64,000 nucleotides of DNA from Bacillus aerolatus (GTDB taxonomy: Bacteria > Bacillota > Bacilli > Bacillales > Domibacillaceae). This document shows, piece after piece, positions 17,518-26,775 of this stretch; the stretch's first letter is position 1; each line of letters opens with the position of its first letter. The stretch is taken from positions 1 to 64,000 of the forward strand of contig NZ_WEIO01000006.1 in NCBI RefSeq assembly GCF_009183655.1, written 5' to 3'. A program made the position numbers and the translations under genes. A model generated the notes under the pieces. It saw only the letters and a program-made list of their open reading frames with translations, was not told the DNA's origin and searched no databases.

Positions 17518-17551
17518 AAAAAGACGTCTGCCGTCAGGCAGACGTCTTTTT
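17518..17551. terminator. Bidirectional terminator after ilvE
   Basis: AAAAAGACGTCTGCC pairs perfectly with GGCAGACGTCTTTTT around a 4-base loop. It lies between convergent ilvE and the DUF3243 gene. Confidence 0.95.
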
Positions 17552-17891
17552 ATTCGTTATCAACAAGCTTGACAAGCATGTGGGCCAAATGGTGGCGTTC
17601 GTCCTGGGTGCCTGTTTTCCACAGCTCCTGCAACAGCTTTTCTTCCCGGTTTTTGGGTTCGGCATGCTCTGCTAAATAATCGCCGATTTTTTCGGCAGTG
17701 AGTGCGAGCTGTTCTTCATTTAAACCAATTTTTTCAGCAACTGTGAGTCTTTTTTTTAAGTACGATTTGAATGAATCAAAATCAGCCAGAATACTGTCCA
17801 TTCTTTCTTCGCTTATCCGCTCAAGCGTATCATCCACTTTGTCTGTTCGTAATTCGCCGTCTTTATGAATGGCATGGTTTTCTTCTGTCAT
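17550..17891 (-). CDS. DUF3243 family protein (YmfJ-like)
   Basis: The 113-residue product ends in a helical domain (FDSFKSYLKKRLTVAEKIGLN, TAEKIGDYLAEHAEPKNREEKLLQELW, LAHMLVKLVDN). This has the pattern I know from B. subtilis YmfJ, the DUF3243 family. Compared with YmfJ it has an extra 30-residue charged head (HKDGELRTDKVDDTLERI). The start is the ATG at 17891, which follows AAAGGAGG; an upstream in-frame ATG at 17942 has no such site. Function unknown in the family. The neighbour 100 bases away is a YkuD transpeptidase gene, but no link is implied. Confidence 0.8.
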   Translation of the reverse strand: MTEENHAIHKDGELRTDKVDDTLERISEERMDSILADFDSFKSYLKKRLTVAEKIGLNEEQLALTAEKIGDYLAEHAEPKNREEKLLQELWKTGTQDERHHLAHMLVKLVDNE

Positions 17892-17992
17892 CTGCGATTC
17901 CTCCTTTACAGTTTCTTTATGCCCTCCTTCCAAGGTTTTCAAACATGTGAATAGCTCTATTCGACTCCTTTTATGAATATCTATTTGGCGGC

Positions 17993-18487
17993 CTAAGGTC
18001 TAATATGAACAGGAGTGCCGATTGGAACGATTCTTGCCAATTCTTCCACGTCGCGATTGTACATTCGGACGCATCCACGAGAGACAAATTTTCCAATGGA
18101 AGCTGGATTATTCGTTCCGTGGATGCCGTAAGATTTTTTTGATAAACTCATCCACATCGTTCCAAAAGGACCGCCCGGATTTGGCGCTTTATTGATAATG
18201 ACAAAGTCACCGGTCGGCGTTTGAGTAAGCATTTTCCCAACACCAATTGGATATGATTTTTGCACCTTTCCATTGTGAATCAATGTTAACCTTCGCTGTG
18301 ACAGTGAAATGTTAATAGCATAAGGAAGAGATCCTGGAGACGGAAGTCCAGGGATGCGTATTTTTTGTCCGGGATGAATAAGATGAATATTTATTCCCGG
18401 GTTGGCCGCGATCAATCTAGAGAGAGAGATGCGGTAATCAGCGGAAATCGTTGACAGTGTTTCCCCGGGTTTCACAATATGATTCAT
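17993..18487 (-). CDS. ykuD: LysM-L,D-transpeptidase (YkuD type)
   Basis: The 164-residue protein has an N-terminal LysM repeat (about 1-48, [18 protein letters not shown]...PGQKIRIP). A YkuD catalytic domain follows, with the conserved [10 protein letters not shown] and SRGCVRM segments that contain the catalytic histidine and cysteine. Such enzymes make or remodel 3-3 peptidoglycan cross-links, and in Bacillus YkuD is associated with spores. There is no signal peptide, as in YkuD of B. subtilis. The ATG at 18487 has GAGGTG five bases upstream; a GTG two codons earlier is possible. Confidence 0.9.
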   Translation of the reverse strand: MNHIVKPGETLSTISADYRISLSRLIAANPGINIHLIHPGQKIRIPGLPSPGSLPYAINISLSQRRLTLIHNGKVQKSYPIGVGKMLTQTPTGDFVIINKAPNPGGPFGTMWMSLSKKSYGIHGTNNPASIGKFVSRGCVRMYNRDVEELARIVPIGTPVHIRP

Positions 18488-18621
18488 ATACACACCTCGT
18501 TTAATAAGAATAGTTGTTCAGGCAGGTAAAGAAATGACCCGCATCCATTTACATATATGTACTAGTAAATACTGATATGTCCATTCTTTTTAAAAGAGAA
18601 AGAAGGCATGTCTAAGAATAA

Positions 18622-18648
18622 AATACCCCGCCAAAAAGGACGGGATTT
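18622..18648 (-). terminator. Terminator of the LysR-family gene
   Basis: On the minus strand CCCGTCC pairs with GGCGGG through a one-base bulge around five Ts and is followed by TATTTTATT. It lies just after the stop of the regulator gene. Confidence 0.65.
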
Positions 18649-18657
18649 ATCATATTT

Positions 18658-19578
18658 TTAGCAGGGCTCGATAAGTCTGTGGTGATCAATGAGTTCACTG
18701 ATTTCGGTTGTGAGGAGGCGCTGAATAAATTCGTCGACGACGGGAGGGAGGTAGCGTTTTTTTAAAGTCATTAAGTAGATGGTACGGTAAAGAGATTCGT
18801 TTTGGATCGTTTTGTAAATGAGTTCTGTGCTGTGGTAGCTTTTGACTGAGTTGATCGGTAATAAAGCGATGCCGACATTTTGTTCAATTAAACGGCAAGC
18901 CATCTCAAACCGTTCAATTTCAAATTGAATCTTCGGTGTCATGTTGTGACGTTGGAATAATTGTATTAAATTTTCAGCCGTTTGCTGGCCATGGCTTGAG
19001 ACAATAAAAGATTCCGCCGCCAAATCATCTAAATAAAGCTGACGTGAACGGGCAAGTGGATGATGACGATTCATTCCTATAACAAGCGGCTCCATATACA
19101 GTTCACGTGTATGAATGAGTTCGGATGTAAACTGCTGATTGGAAATGACAAAATGAACGTCCAGTCTGTTTAATGCCTGCTCGATCGCTTCCGGTGTCAG
19201 TATCTCTTTTAACTCTATTTTTAATTTGGGGTGCTCTTTCGTATAATCAGCAATCTTTTTCGGCAGCCAGTTGCGAACGGATTCGATTAGACCGACAGAC
19301 AGTTTCCCTTCGCCCATTTGCTGGATTTCCTCCATTTCAATTTGTACGTTATGTACGTGCTGTAAAATCTCCCTCGCTCTTATATAAAAGCGTTCGCCGG
19401 ATTCTGTCAATTCAATGCCTTTCGCTGTTCGTTCAAATAAAGAAAATTTTATTTCTTCCTCAAGTTTTTTAATGGAGTGGCTGAGGGATGGCTGAGAAAT
19501 GTGAAGAAGAAGAGCCGCTTTTGATATGCTTTGTTCCTGGGCGGTCACGACAAAATAATGCAATTTTCGAAAGTCCAT
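18658..19578 (-). CDS. LysR-family transcriptional regulator
   Basis: The 306-residue protein has the LysR helix-turn-helix at about 1-60 (SISKAALLLHISQPSLSHSIKKLEE) and a LysR substrate-binding domain from about residue 90. It is divergent from gltS with a 133-base intergenic region carrying a dyad. The simplest inference is control of gltS, and possibly of itself, in response to a small carboxylate or amino acid. The effector is not visible. A perfect AAAGGAG site precedes the ATG. Confidence 0.9.
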   Translation of the reverse strand: MDFRKLHYFVVTAQEQSISKAALLLHISQPSLSHSIKKLEEEIKFSLFERTAKGIELTESGERFYIRAREILQHVHNVQIEMEEIQQMGEGKLSVGLIESVRNWLPKKIADYTKEHPKLKIELKEILTPEAIEQALNRLDVHFVISNQQFTSELIHTRELYMEPLVIGMNRHHPLARSRQLYLDDLAAESFIVSSHGQQTAENLIQLFQRHNMTPKIQFEIERFEMACRLIEQNVGIALLPINSVKSYHSTELIYKTIQNESLYRTIYLMTLKKRYLPPVVDEFIQRLLTTEISELIDHHRLIEPC

Positions 19579-19598
19579 TCTGTACTCCTTTCAGATGA

Positions 19599-19644
19599 TA
19601 TAGACAAATTCTATATTAGTATTGAAATATAATATTAGTCTATA
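19599..19644. promoter_or_regulatory. Probable LysR operator between regulator and gltS
   Basis: TATAGAC (19599-19605) and GTCTATA (19638-19644) are inverted about 32 bases apart, enclosing AT-rich promoter-like sequence. The site lies between the two divergent genes, which fits the usual recognition and activation site layout of LysR regulators. Confidence 0.55.
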
Positions 19645-19711
19645 TATATCACATTTTGTATACTACAGAAAGGCAAACGCATACAGAGAGAATCAACAAG
19701 GAGTGTATTGA

Positions 19712-20908
19712 ATGGAATTTAGCCAAATTACGAGTTTATTTCTGGCCGTATTTGTTTTTTTAATAGGGTCTTTTTTAGTTAAAAAAGTGCCGATTTTCGA
19801 CAAGTTTTGCATACCGGCTCCAGTCGTCGGCGGCCTGCTTTTTGCTATTATTGTGACGATATTAAACAAGTTTAATATTATCGAAATAACGGTAGACACG
19901 TCGCTGCAAAGTCTATTTATGCTCGCATTTTTCACAACAGTCGGGCTTGGGGCAAGCACCACCCTTCTTAAATTGGGCGGGAAGTTGCTGCTCGTTTATT
20001 GGGGCATGTGCGCCATTCTTGCTTTCATGCAAAATATTATTGGCATCACGATGGCGCAGTTAATGGGCATTAACCCGCTGATCGGTATTCTTGTGGGAGC
20101 TGTCTCCATGGAAGGAGGCCATGGCGGCGCGACTGCTTATGGCGGCACGATCGAACAAGTCGCAGGCTTATCGACTGCCACGACGATCGGACTTGCTGCT
20201 GCGACGCTTGGCCTTGTGTGCGGAGGACTCGCCGGCGGGCCGACGGCGAAGTATTTAATGAAAAAATACAATTTAAAGTCAGACACTGAAGTTGTGGAAA
20301 AAATGGAAGAGCCGAAAAAACGCCATTTTGAACGGTTAAGTGATGAAGGCACATGGATGCGCCAAATCTTTCTCGTTACCCTATGTATGGCGCTTGGCAC
20401 ACTTTTAAGTGGACTATTTGCCAGTTCCACGGGACTTGTTTTGCCGAATTATGTAGGCGCTATGATTGTCGCTGTCATCGTTCGCTTTTTGATTGACCGC
20501 TATAGTGAAGACACGATCAACATGCCAAGTGTTCTCGTTATAGGAGATATTTCATTAAATATTTTCCTAGCGATGGCGTTAATGAGCATTAAATTGTGGG
20601 AGATTGCAGATCTTGCCTTGCCGTTGCTGCTGATCATTCTTGTACAAGTCACTTTCGTTACGTTGTTTAGTATATTTATTTTATTTCGTGTACTTGGAAA
20701 AAATTACGATGCAGCTGTCATGGTTTCTGGCTTTATCGGGCATGGACTCGGCGCGACGCCAAATGCGATGGCCAATATGTCGGCTATTACATCAAAATTC
20801 GGACCGTCCAGAAATGCTTTTTTAATTGTTCCGATCGCAGGCTCGTTTTTAATTGATATAGTATCTATGCCGATCATCGTCACGAGCATCAATCTATTAG
20901 CAAAATAG
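19712..20908 (+). CDS. gltS: Sodium/glutamate symporter GltS
   Basis: The 398-residue membrane protein has about ten helices and two repeat halves typical of the ESS family. It carries the glycine-rich re-entrant motifs SMEGGHGGATAYGG and FIGHGLGATPNAMANM. GltS imports glutamate with sodium. An AAGGAG precedes the ATG, and a perfect terminator follows. It is divergent from a LysR-type gene that probably regulates it. Confidence 0.93.
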   Translation: MEFSQITSLFLAVFVFLIGSFLVKKVPIFDKFCIPAPVVGGLLFAIIVTILNKFNIIEITVDTSLQSLFMLAFFTTVGLGASTTLLKLGGKLLLVYWGMCAILAFMQNIIGITMAQLMGINPLIGILVGAVSMEGGHGGATAYGGTIEQVAGLSTATTIGLAAATLGLVCGGLAGGPTAKYLMKKYNLKSDTEVVEKMEEPKKRHFERLSDEGTWMRQIFLVTLCMALGTLLSGLFASSTGLVLPNYVGAMIVAVIVRFLIDRYSEDTINMPSVLVIGDISLNIFLAMALMSIKLWEIADLALPLLLIILVQVTFVTLFSIFILFRVLGKNYDAAVMVSGFIGHGLGATPNAMANMSAITSKFGPSRNAFLIVPIAGSFLIDIVSMPIIVTSINLLAK

Positions 20909-20942
20909 AAAACCTGCAGATCTTCCCGATCTGCAGGTTTTC
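20908..20942 (+). terminator. Terminator of gltS
   Basis: AAAACCTGCAGATC pairs perfectly with GATCTGCAGGTTTT around five bases, followed by T-rich sequence. Confidence 0.93.
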
Positions 20943-21090
20943 TCATTTTTCTCTTTTCTTGGTACGCTCAATATTTTGTTCTAAATCTTCATCAAGCAAC
21001 GGACTTCACGTCTTTTTCGATGACAAAGCCATATATATATTGATACGGGAGAGAGATGTTAAGAGAGCTGTATTCATCGCAGCTGCAATA

Positions 21091-21116
21091 CCGCGCATAA
21101 GAGTTGTTATGCGCGG
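21091..21116. repeat. 10-bp perfect dyad upstream of the recombinase gene
   Basis: CCGCGCATAA and TTATGCGCGG flank a 6-base spacer. There is no T run, so it is not an ordinary terminator. It lies about 60 bases before a tyrosine recombinase gene and could be a recombinase or regulator binding site. This is inference from position only. Confidence 0.55.
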
Positions 21117-21174
21117 TTCAATTAAGGTACACTAGTAAAAGCAAACGATGAATTCTTTTAAGGAGACGGGACAC

Positions 21175-22131
21175 ATGGATGTGCAGAAAGAGCTCATTTT
21201 ATCATGGTATGAAGAAGAGCTGCTTTTGTTTGAAACGCATATGGACAATAAAGAGTATTCTGCTTTTACGATTGATAATTATAAGCGGGACATTTTATTT
21301 TTTCTTGCTTATTTGACGAGAAAAAAAGCAGAAAAAGCAGAGCTTGAAGAAGTGAAGAAAATACATATTACGCTGTTTATGAATGAATTAAAAACGAAGC
21401 GAAAAAACACAGCCGCTACCCGTAACCGGAGGCTGACCGCCGTCCGGTCGTTTTACAAATGTTTGATGGACTTTGAACTCGTTACCCATAATCCGGCAGC
21501 CGAACTTGAAGCCGCGAAAGAACCAACGGGGCGGCTGCCCGTTTATTTGGAAAAAGAAGAATTAAAGCAGTTTTTCCGTCAAGTGGAACAGGTGTCCCAA
21601 CATCAATACATCAAACGAAATAAAGTGATATTGGGGTTAATGGCTTTCGCCGGTCTCCGGGTGACGGAAATTCATCATCTTGATTTATCTTCTATTCACT
21701 TTGCTCAACAAGCAATCAATGTCAGGGGAAAAGGAAACAAAATGCGCTACTTGCCTCTGCCAAAAACATTGTTCAAGGAACTGGCTGATTATATTGAACA
21801 TGACCGGCAATATCCAATGAAAGGGCATGAAGAGGCTGTCTTTATATCAAGGAAAGGCAAAAGAATTTCCAGAAGAAGAATTCAGGAAATTACGGAGCAA
21901 ATTTGCGGGAGCCTGCAGAGCAACTCAGAAGGGAGCTGGACAAGGAAAAACGTATCAAGCCATAAGCTGCGTCATTCGTTTGCTACCCATTTAGTGCGTG
22001 ACGGCAAAGACATTCGAACGGTGCAGGAGCTGCTCGGGCATACGAACTTAAATACGACGCAAAAATACACCCACGTGTCGGACGAACAAAAAGAAAAAGC
22101 GATGGATATGGAAGTGAAAGAGTACTTTTAG
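21175..22131 (+). CDS. Tyrosine recombinase, XerC/XerD-like
   Basis: The 318-residue protein has an N-terminal SAM-like core-binding domain (about 10-110) and a C-terminal catalytic domain. All the usual residues are visible: Arg in AGLRVTEI, Lys in GKGNKMRYLPL, HKLRHSFATHL, the second His in LGHTNLNTTQ and the nucleophile Tyr in KYTHVS. The ATG at 21175 has AAGGAG nine bases upstream; the earlier ATG at 21148 lacks a site. It stands alone, with no phage or transposon genes beside it, so a housekeeping or Xer-like role is more likely than an integrase of a local element. Confidence 0.88.
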   Translation: MDVQKELILSWYEEELLLFETHMDNKEYSAFTIDNYKRDILFFLAYLTRKKAEKAELEEVKKIHITLFMNELKTKRKNTAATRNRRLTAVRSFYKCLMDFELVTHNPAAELEAAKEPTGRLPVYLEKEELKQFFRQVEQVSQHQYIKRNKVILGLMAFAGLRVTEIHHLDLSSIHFAQQAINVRGKGNKMRYLPLPKTLFKELADYIEHDRQYPMKGHEEAVFISRKGKRISRRRIQEITEQICGSLQSNSEGSWTRKNVSSHKLRHSFATHLVRDGKDIRTVQELLGHTNLNTTQKYTHVSDEQKEKAMDMEVKEYF

Positions 22132-22200
22132 AAGGAAAGATCAATTTAGAGAGATGTTTCTTTTCCTCTATACTTATGCTATATTAAGAGCATATTAGTC

Positions 22201-22290
22201 CACTAGGGGTGTCGTTAGACTGAGAGAGGAGTTCATCCTCAACTCTAAGAACCTGATCTGGGTCATACCAGCGTAGGAAAGTGTGACAGG
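22201..22290 (+). promoter_or_regulatory. TPP riboswitch aptamer (THI box)
   Basis: The conserved THI-box blocks occur in order: GGGGTG, CTGAGAG, ACCTGATCTGGGTCATACC and GCGTAGGAAAG. A short P1 stem is formed by CACT and AGTG. The aptamer lies 70 bases upstream of thiT, so thiamine pyrophosphate should repress the transporter. Confidence 0.96.
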
Positions 22291-22327
22291 TACAAGATTC
22301 GTGAAAGCGGAAACTTTATTGTATCGC

Positions 22328-22360
22328 ACACCCCTTTGGATGAGAAAAGGGGGATTTTTT
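22328..22360 (+). terminator. Expression platform of the TPP riboswitch, terminator abutting the thiT start
   Basis: CCCCTTT (22331-22337) pairs with AAAGGGG (22346-22352), followed by six Ts ending directly at the ATG. The right arm is also the Shine-Dalgarno region. ACACCCCT (22328-22335) can instead pair with AGGGGTGT (22205-22212) in the aptamer, which would open the hairpin when TPP is absent. The hairpin may therefore act on transcription and on translation. Confidence 0.75.
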
Positions 22361-22927
22361 ATGGAGAGAAATAAACTGGTGACAATGATTGAAATCGCTG
22401 TTATGGCGGGATTGTCATTAATATTAAGTTATGTGGAGTTTGGCGCGCTTTGGGCTTTCGGAGGCTCTATTTCACTCGTGATGGTACCGATATTTATTAT
22501 GGCTTTCCGCCGGGGCTGGCAGGCCGGATTTGTTACCGGACTTTTAGCTGGATTAATCAGTTTAATGACAGGCGGCTACGTCGTTCACCCGGTGCAGCTC
22601 GTGCTCGATTATCCGCTCGCTTATGCCGTGCTGGGGCTCGGCGCTCTTGCTGTTTTTCATAAGCAGATCACAACGGCCCGTATTTTCGTTGGCTTATTAT
22701 TAGGCACATCGCTTCGTCTATTATGTCATTTTCTTTCAGGCGTTATCTGGTTTGGAAGCTATGCGCCGCCTGGAACACCGGTTGCCTTATATTCTTTCTT
22801 GTACAATCTTTCCTATTTACTTCCAGAAATGCTGATCACAATGGCTGTATTAGTGTTTTTGAAAAAAACAGCGCCTCGCTTTTATAAGCAATCCTCTTCT
22901 ATTGGAGGAAGTTCAGCCAGTTATTAA
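22361..22927 (+). CDS. thiT: Thiamine ECF transporter S component ThiT
   Basis: ThiT binds thiamine in the membrane and works with a shared ECF energising module that is not encoded here. The 188-residue product has about six helices. It starts MERNKLVTMIEIAVMAG and shows the family pattern GSISLVMVPIFIMAFRRGW and RLLCHFLSGVIWFG, which includes thiamine-contact aromatics. The ATG at 22361 is chosen because it directly follows the riboswitch hairpin; the longer frame would start inside the aptamer. The gene ends in a very strong terminator. Confidence 0.94.
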   Translation: MERNKLVTMIEIAVMAGLSLILSYVEFGALWAFGGSISLVMVPIFIMAFRRGWQAGFVTGLLAGLISLMTGGYVVHPVQLVLDYPLAYAVLGLGALAVFHKQITTARIFVGLLLGTSLRLLCHFLSGVIWFGSYAPPGTPVALYSFLYNLSYLLPEMLITMAVLVFLKKTAPRFYKQSSSIGGSSASY

Positions 22928-22938
22928 TAAATAAGCAG

Positions 22939-22987
22939 TAAAAGCACAGATATTACAGGTCTTTATACCTGTAATATCTGTGCTTTT
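22939..22987 (+). terminator. Terminator of thiT
   Basis: A perfect 20-base stem (AAAGCACAGATATTACAGGT with its complement) with a 6-base loop is followed by a T run. Confidence 0.96.
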
Positions 22988-23050
22988 TTATTTTATATGG
23001 TTTCATTAAAACGCTAAAACATTGATACATTTCACCATAAATTAACATGC

Positions 23051-23080
23051 TTGTAACATGCATAAATTGGGCAATATAAC
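23051..23080 (+). promoter_or_regulatory. Candidate promoter of opuCABCD
   Basis: TTGTAA and TATAAC lie 18 bases apart, about 150 bases before opuCA. The remaining leader contains only a weak hairpin (TCCCTTTGGAAGGGA, near 23151). Confidence 0.45.
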
Positions 23081-23227
23081 GTTAATAAATTTAATGACAA
23101 CGAAAAAATGAAGGACAAAGGTTACTGAAAGATGAGTGGCTCTTTAGTTTCCCTTTGGAAGGGACACCTTCACATCATGTCGGATGATATCATAATAAAA
23201 GGTCATTGTTAAAGGGAGGGACTTCAT

Positions 23228-24373
23228 TTGTTGAAGCTGGAGAATGTATCGAAAATTTATAAAGGAGGCAAAAAAGCAGTTAATCATGTTTCACTAGAAA
23301 TTGAAAAAGGTGAATTTATTTGTTTTATTGGGCCGAGCGGCTGCGGTAAAACGACCACAATGAAAATGATCAACCGCCTCATTGAACCATCGGAAGGGGC
23401 AATCTACATAAACGGTAAAAATATTATGGAAAAAGACCCGGTAGAGTTAAGAAGAGAAATTGGCTACGTTATCCAGCAAATCGGGCTGTTTCCGCATATG
23501 ACGATTCTAGAAAACATTACACTCGTGCCTAAATTGTTGAAATGGAAAGAAGAAGACAAACTGGTGCGTGCAAAAGAGTTATTAAAACTTGTCGATATGG
23601 GCGAAGAGTATTTTAATAGATATCCGCATGAATTGAGCGGCGGGCAGCAGCAGCGTATTGGTGTGCTTCGGGCGCTTGCGTCCAATCCCCCTCTTATTTT
23701 AATGGACGAGCCGTTCGGCGCGCTTGATCCGATCACCCGCGATTCCTTGCAGGAAGAGTTCAAACATTTACAGCGTACGCTTGATAAAACAATTGTATTT
23801 GTGACGCACGATATGGATGAAGCGATTAAACTAGCGGATAGAATTGTCATTTTAAAAGCGGGTAAAATTGTCCAAGTCGATACTCCAGATGAAATTCTCC
23901 GCCACCCGGCCAACGAATTTGTGGAAGAATTTATTGGTAAAGACCGTCTGCTGCAGACGAGACCAAATGTGGAGCTTGTTAAACAAATGATGAACCGCTC
24001 TCCGATTTCCATTACAGAAGAAAAAACATTACAGGAAGCGATCACACTTATGCGCGACAAACGAGTGGACTCGCTGCTCGTCGTGGATGAAATGAATGTA
24101 TTAAGAGGATTTGTGGACATTGAAACGATCAGTGAATTCCGTAAAAAAGCGACGTTAATCTCTGAAGTCGTGAACAGGGAGGTATTTTCGGTTAAAGAGG
24201 ACACATTGATACGCGATGTGGTGCAGCGAATTTTAAAACGCGGCTTTAAATATGTTCCTGTTGTTGATGAGCATCAGCGGTTAGTTGGTATTATGACAAG
24301 AGCTTCTCTCGTTGATATTGTGTACGACAGCTTATGGGGAGAAGAAAATACAATGACCACAGAATCCGTGTAG
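23228..24373 (+). CDS. opuCA: Glycine betaine/carnitine/choline ABC transporter ATPase OpuCA
   Basis: The 381-residue ATPase has a Walker A (GPSGCGKTT), the LSGGQQQR signature and a Walker B (ILMDEPFGALD). A tandem pair of CBS domains follows at about 250-375 (EAITLMRDKRVDSLLVV and VVQRILKRGFKYVPVV). CBS pairs in OpuCA-type ATPases sense osmotic state through nucleotides or ionic strength. It starts with TTG at 23228 after AAAGGGAGG. It is the first of four tightly spaced genes in the order and with the sizes of Bacillus opuC; opuB is the alternative. Confidence 0.92.
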   Translation: MLKLENVSKIYKGGKKAVNHVSLEIEKGEFICFIGPSGCGKTTTMKMINRLIEPSEGAIYINGKNIMEKDPVELRREIGYVIQQIGLFPHMTILENITLVPKLLKWKEEDKLVRAKELLKLVDMGEEYFNRYPHELSGGQQQRIGVLRALASNPPLILMDEPFGALDPITRDSLQEEFKHLQRTLDKTIVFVTHDMDEAIKLADRIVILKAGKIVQVDTPDEILRHPANEFVEEFIGKDRLLQTRPNVELVKQMMNRSPISITEEKTLQEAITLMRDKRVDSLLVVDEMNVLRGFVDIETISEFRKKATLISEVVNREVFSVKEDTLIRDVVQRILKRGFKYVPVVDEHQRLVGIMTRASLVDIVYDSLWGEENTMTTESV

Positions 24374-24388
24374 AGAGGTGGAGAAAGC

Positions 24389-25036
24389 ATGTTTACGGAT
24401 TTTTTAAAAACGAATGGGCCAGAGTTGCTCATTAAAGCATGGGAGCATTTGTATATTTCCTTGATTGCTGTGCTTCTCGGTATTCTCGTCGCCGTTCCTC
24501 TCGGGATTTTATTAACTCGAATGAAACGGAGTGCACCAGTGCTGATCGGGGCTGTCAACATTTTGCAGACGCTGCCGAGTCTTGCGATACTCGCTTTTTT
24601 CATCCCTTTCCTCGGAGTCGGGAAAGTGCCTGCCATTATTGCTCTGTTTTTTTATTCTGTTTTGCCCATTTTACGAAATACATATATAGGGATTAAAGGA
24701 ATTAACGAAAATTTGCTTGAAGCGGGACGCGGCATTGGGATGACGAGCTGGGAAAGAATCCGCTTTGTTGAATTTCCGCTGGCGCTTCCGGTCATAATGG
24801 CAGGGATCCGGACAGCTACCGTTTATTTAATCGGCTGGGCGACACTTGCTTCGTTTATCGGCGGCGGTGGGCTCGGTGATTATATTTTTACGGGGCTGAA
24901 TTTATATCAGGAAGAATACATTATCGCCGGGGCAGTTCCAGCGATCATTATGGCTATTTTCGTTGATTTTTTCCTGGCCAGAGTGGAAGGGAAAGTAGTT
25001 CCACGAGGGTTAAAAGGAACGAAACAAGCGGTTTGA
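24389..25036 (+). CDS. opuCB: OpuC permease subunit OpuCB
   Basis: The 215-residue inner membrane protein has five to six helices. It contains the permease signature with the EAA-like loop EAGRGIGMTSWERIRFVEFPLALP and the LQTLPSLAILAFFIPFLGVG segment. It pairs with OpuCD to form the channel through which compatible solutes enter. A GAGAGGTGG site lies before the ATG, 16 bases after opuCA. Confidence 0.92.
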   Translation: MFTDFLKTNGPELLIKAWEHLYISLIAVLLGILVAVPLGILLTRMKRSAPVLIGAVNILQTLPSLAILAFFIPFLGVGKVPAIIALFFYSVLPILRNTYIGIKGINENLLEAGRGIGMTSWERIRFVEFPLALPVIMAGIRTATVYLIGWATLASFIGGGGLGDYIFTGLNLYQEEYIIAGAVPAIIMAIFVDFFLARVEGKVVPRGLKGTKQAV

Positions 25037-25966
<930 letters not shown>

Positions 25967-25984
25967 AAGAGGAGGTGTCTTCCC

Positions 25985-26626
25985 GTGGAAACATTGGAAC
26001 AGTTACTCACGTATTATTCTCAAAACTGGCCGTACGTACTTACGGAATTTTATCGGCACTTTTTAATGTCGGCTTATGGGGTCTTGTTTGCGGCGATGGC
26101 TGCCATTCCGCTTGGGATTCTTATTGCCAGAAAGCACCGGTTAAGCGGCTGGGTTTTTTCGATCGCCAATGTTATTCAGACAACGCCTGCCTTGGCGATG
26201 CTTGCTCTGTTAATGCTCGTTATGGGACTCGGGGCCAATACAGTCATTCTTTCACTTTTTCTTTATTCTTTGCTGCCGATTTTGCGTAATACGTATGTCG
26301 GCATTACGGGCGTGGAACATGCTTATTTAGAATCGGGAAAAGCAATGGGCATGACGAAGATGCAGCTGTTGCGCATGGTGGAGCTCCCGTTATCTTTGTC
26401 GGTCATCATGGCCGGCCTTCGTACGGCACTCGTTGTAGCGATTGGTGTAACGGCGATTGGCACGTTTGTCGGTTCAGGTGGACTCGGTGACATCATCGTC
26501 CGGGGAACGAATGTTTCAAACGGTACAGCGATTATTCTTGCAGGGGCGATTCCAACCGCGCTTATGGCTGTCATGGCCGATTTGCTGCTCGGCTGGCTCG
26601 AACGCCGTCTGTCCCCTGTCAAATAA
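25985..26626 (+). CDS. opuCD: OpuC permease subunit OpuCD
   Basis: The 213-residue second permease has the same fold as OpuCB, including IQTTPALAMLALLMLVMG and the loop ESGKAMGMTKMQLLRMVELPLS. A GTG start at 25985 follows AGAGGAGGTG. It closes the operon, and a strong terminator lies 23 bases after its stop. Confidence 0.92.
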   Translation: METLEQLLTYYSQNWPYVLTEFYRHFLMSAYGVLFAAMAAIPLGILIARKHRLSGWVFSIANVIQTTPALAMLALLMLVMGLGANTVILSLFLYSLLPILRNTYVGITGVEHAYLESGKAMGMTKMQLLRMVELPLSLSVIMAGLRTALVVAIGVTAIGTFVGSGGLGDIIVRGTNVSNGTAIILAGAIPTALMAVMADLLLGWLERRLSPVK

Positions 26627-26648
26627 CCGAAAAAATATAATAAAGATA

Positions 26649-26687
26649 AACAGAAGCTGATGAGCAGGGATCAGCTTCTGTTTTTTT
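26649..26687 (+). terminator. Terminator of opuCABCD
   Basis: AACAGAAGCTGAT pairs with ATCAGCTTCTGTT around eight bases, followed by seven Ts. Confidence 0.94.
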
Positions 26688-26775
26688 ATTTGTAAGACGG
26701 GCATCTGCAGAAATCATTCGGCATTTCCGGTACAATAGATGAAATACTCCTAAAAGTGGAAAGAAGGAGGCCCAC

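Noticed and set aside
21148..22131. Recombinase as integrase of a local prophage or ICE
   Set aside because: No attachment repeats, tRNA target, phage or conjugation genes are seen around it.
22283..22360. Upstream extension of thiT starting at GTG 22283
   Set aside because: It would start within the TPP aptamer; the ATG after the expression platform fits the family length.
23141..23170. Small hairpin in the opuCA leader as a riboswitch or attenuator
   Set aside because: The stem is short, has no T run and no competing pairing.
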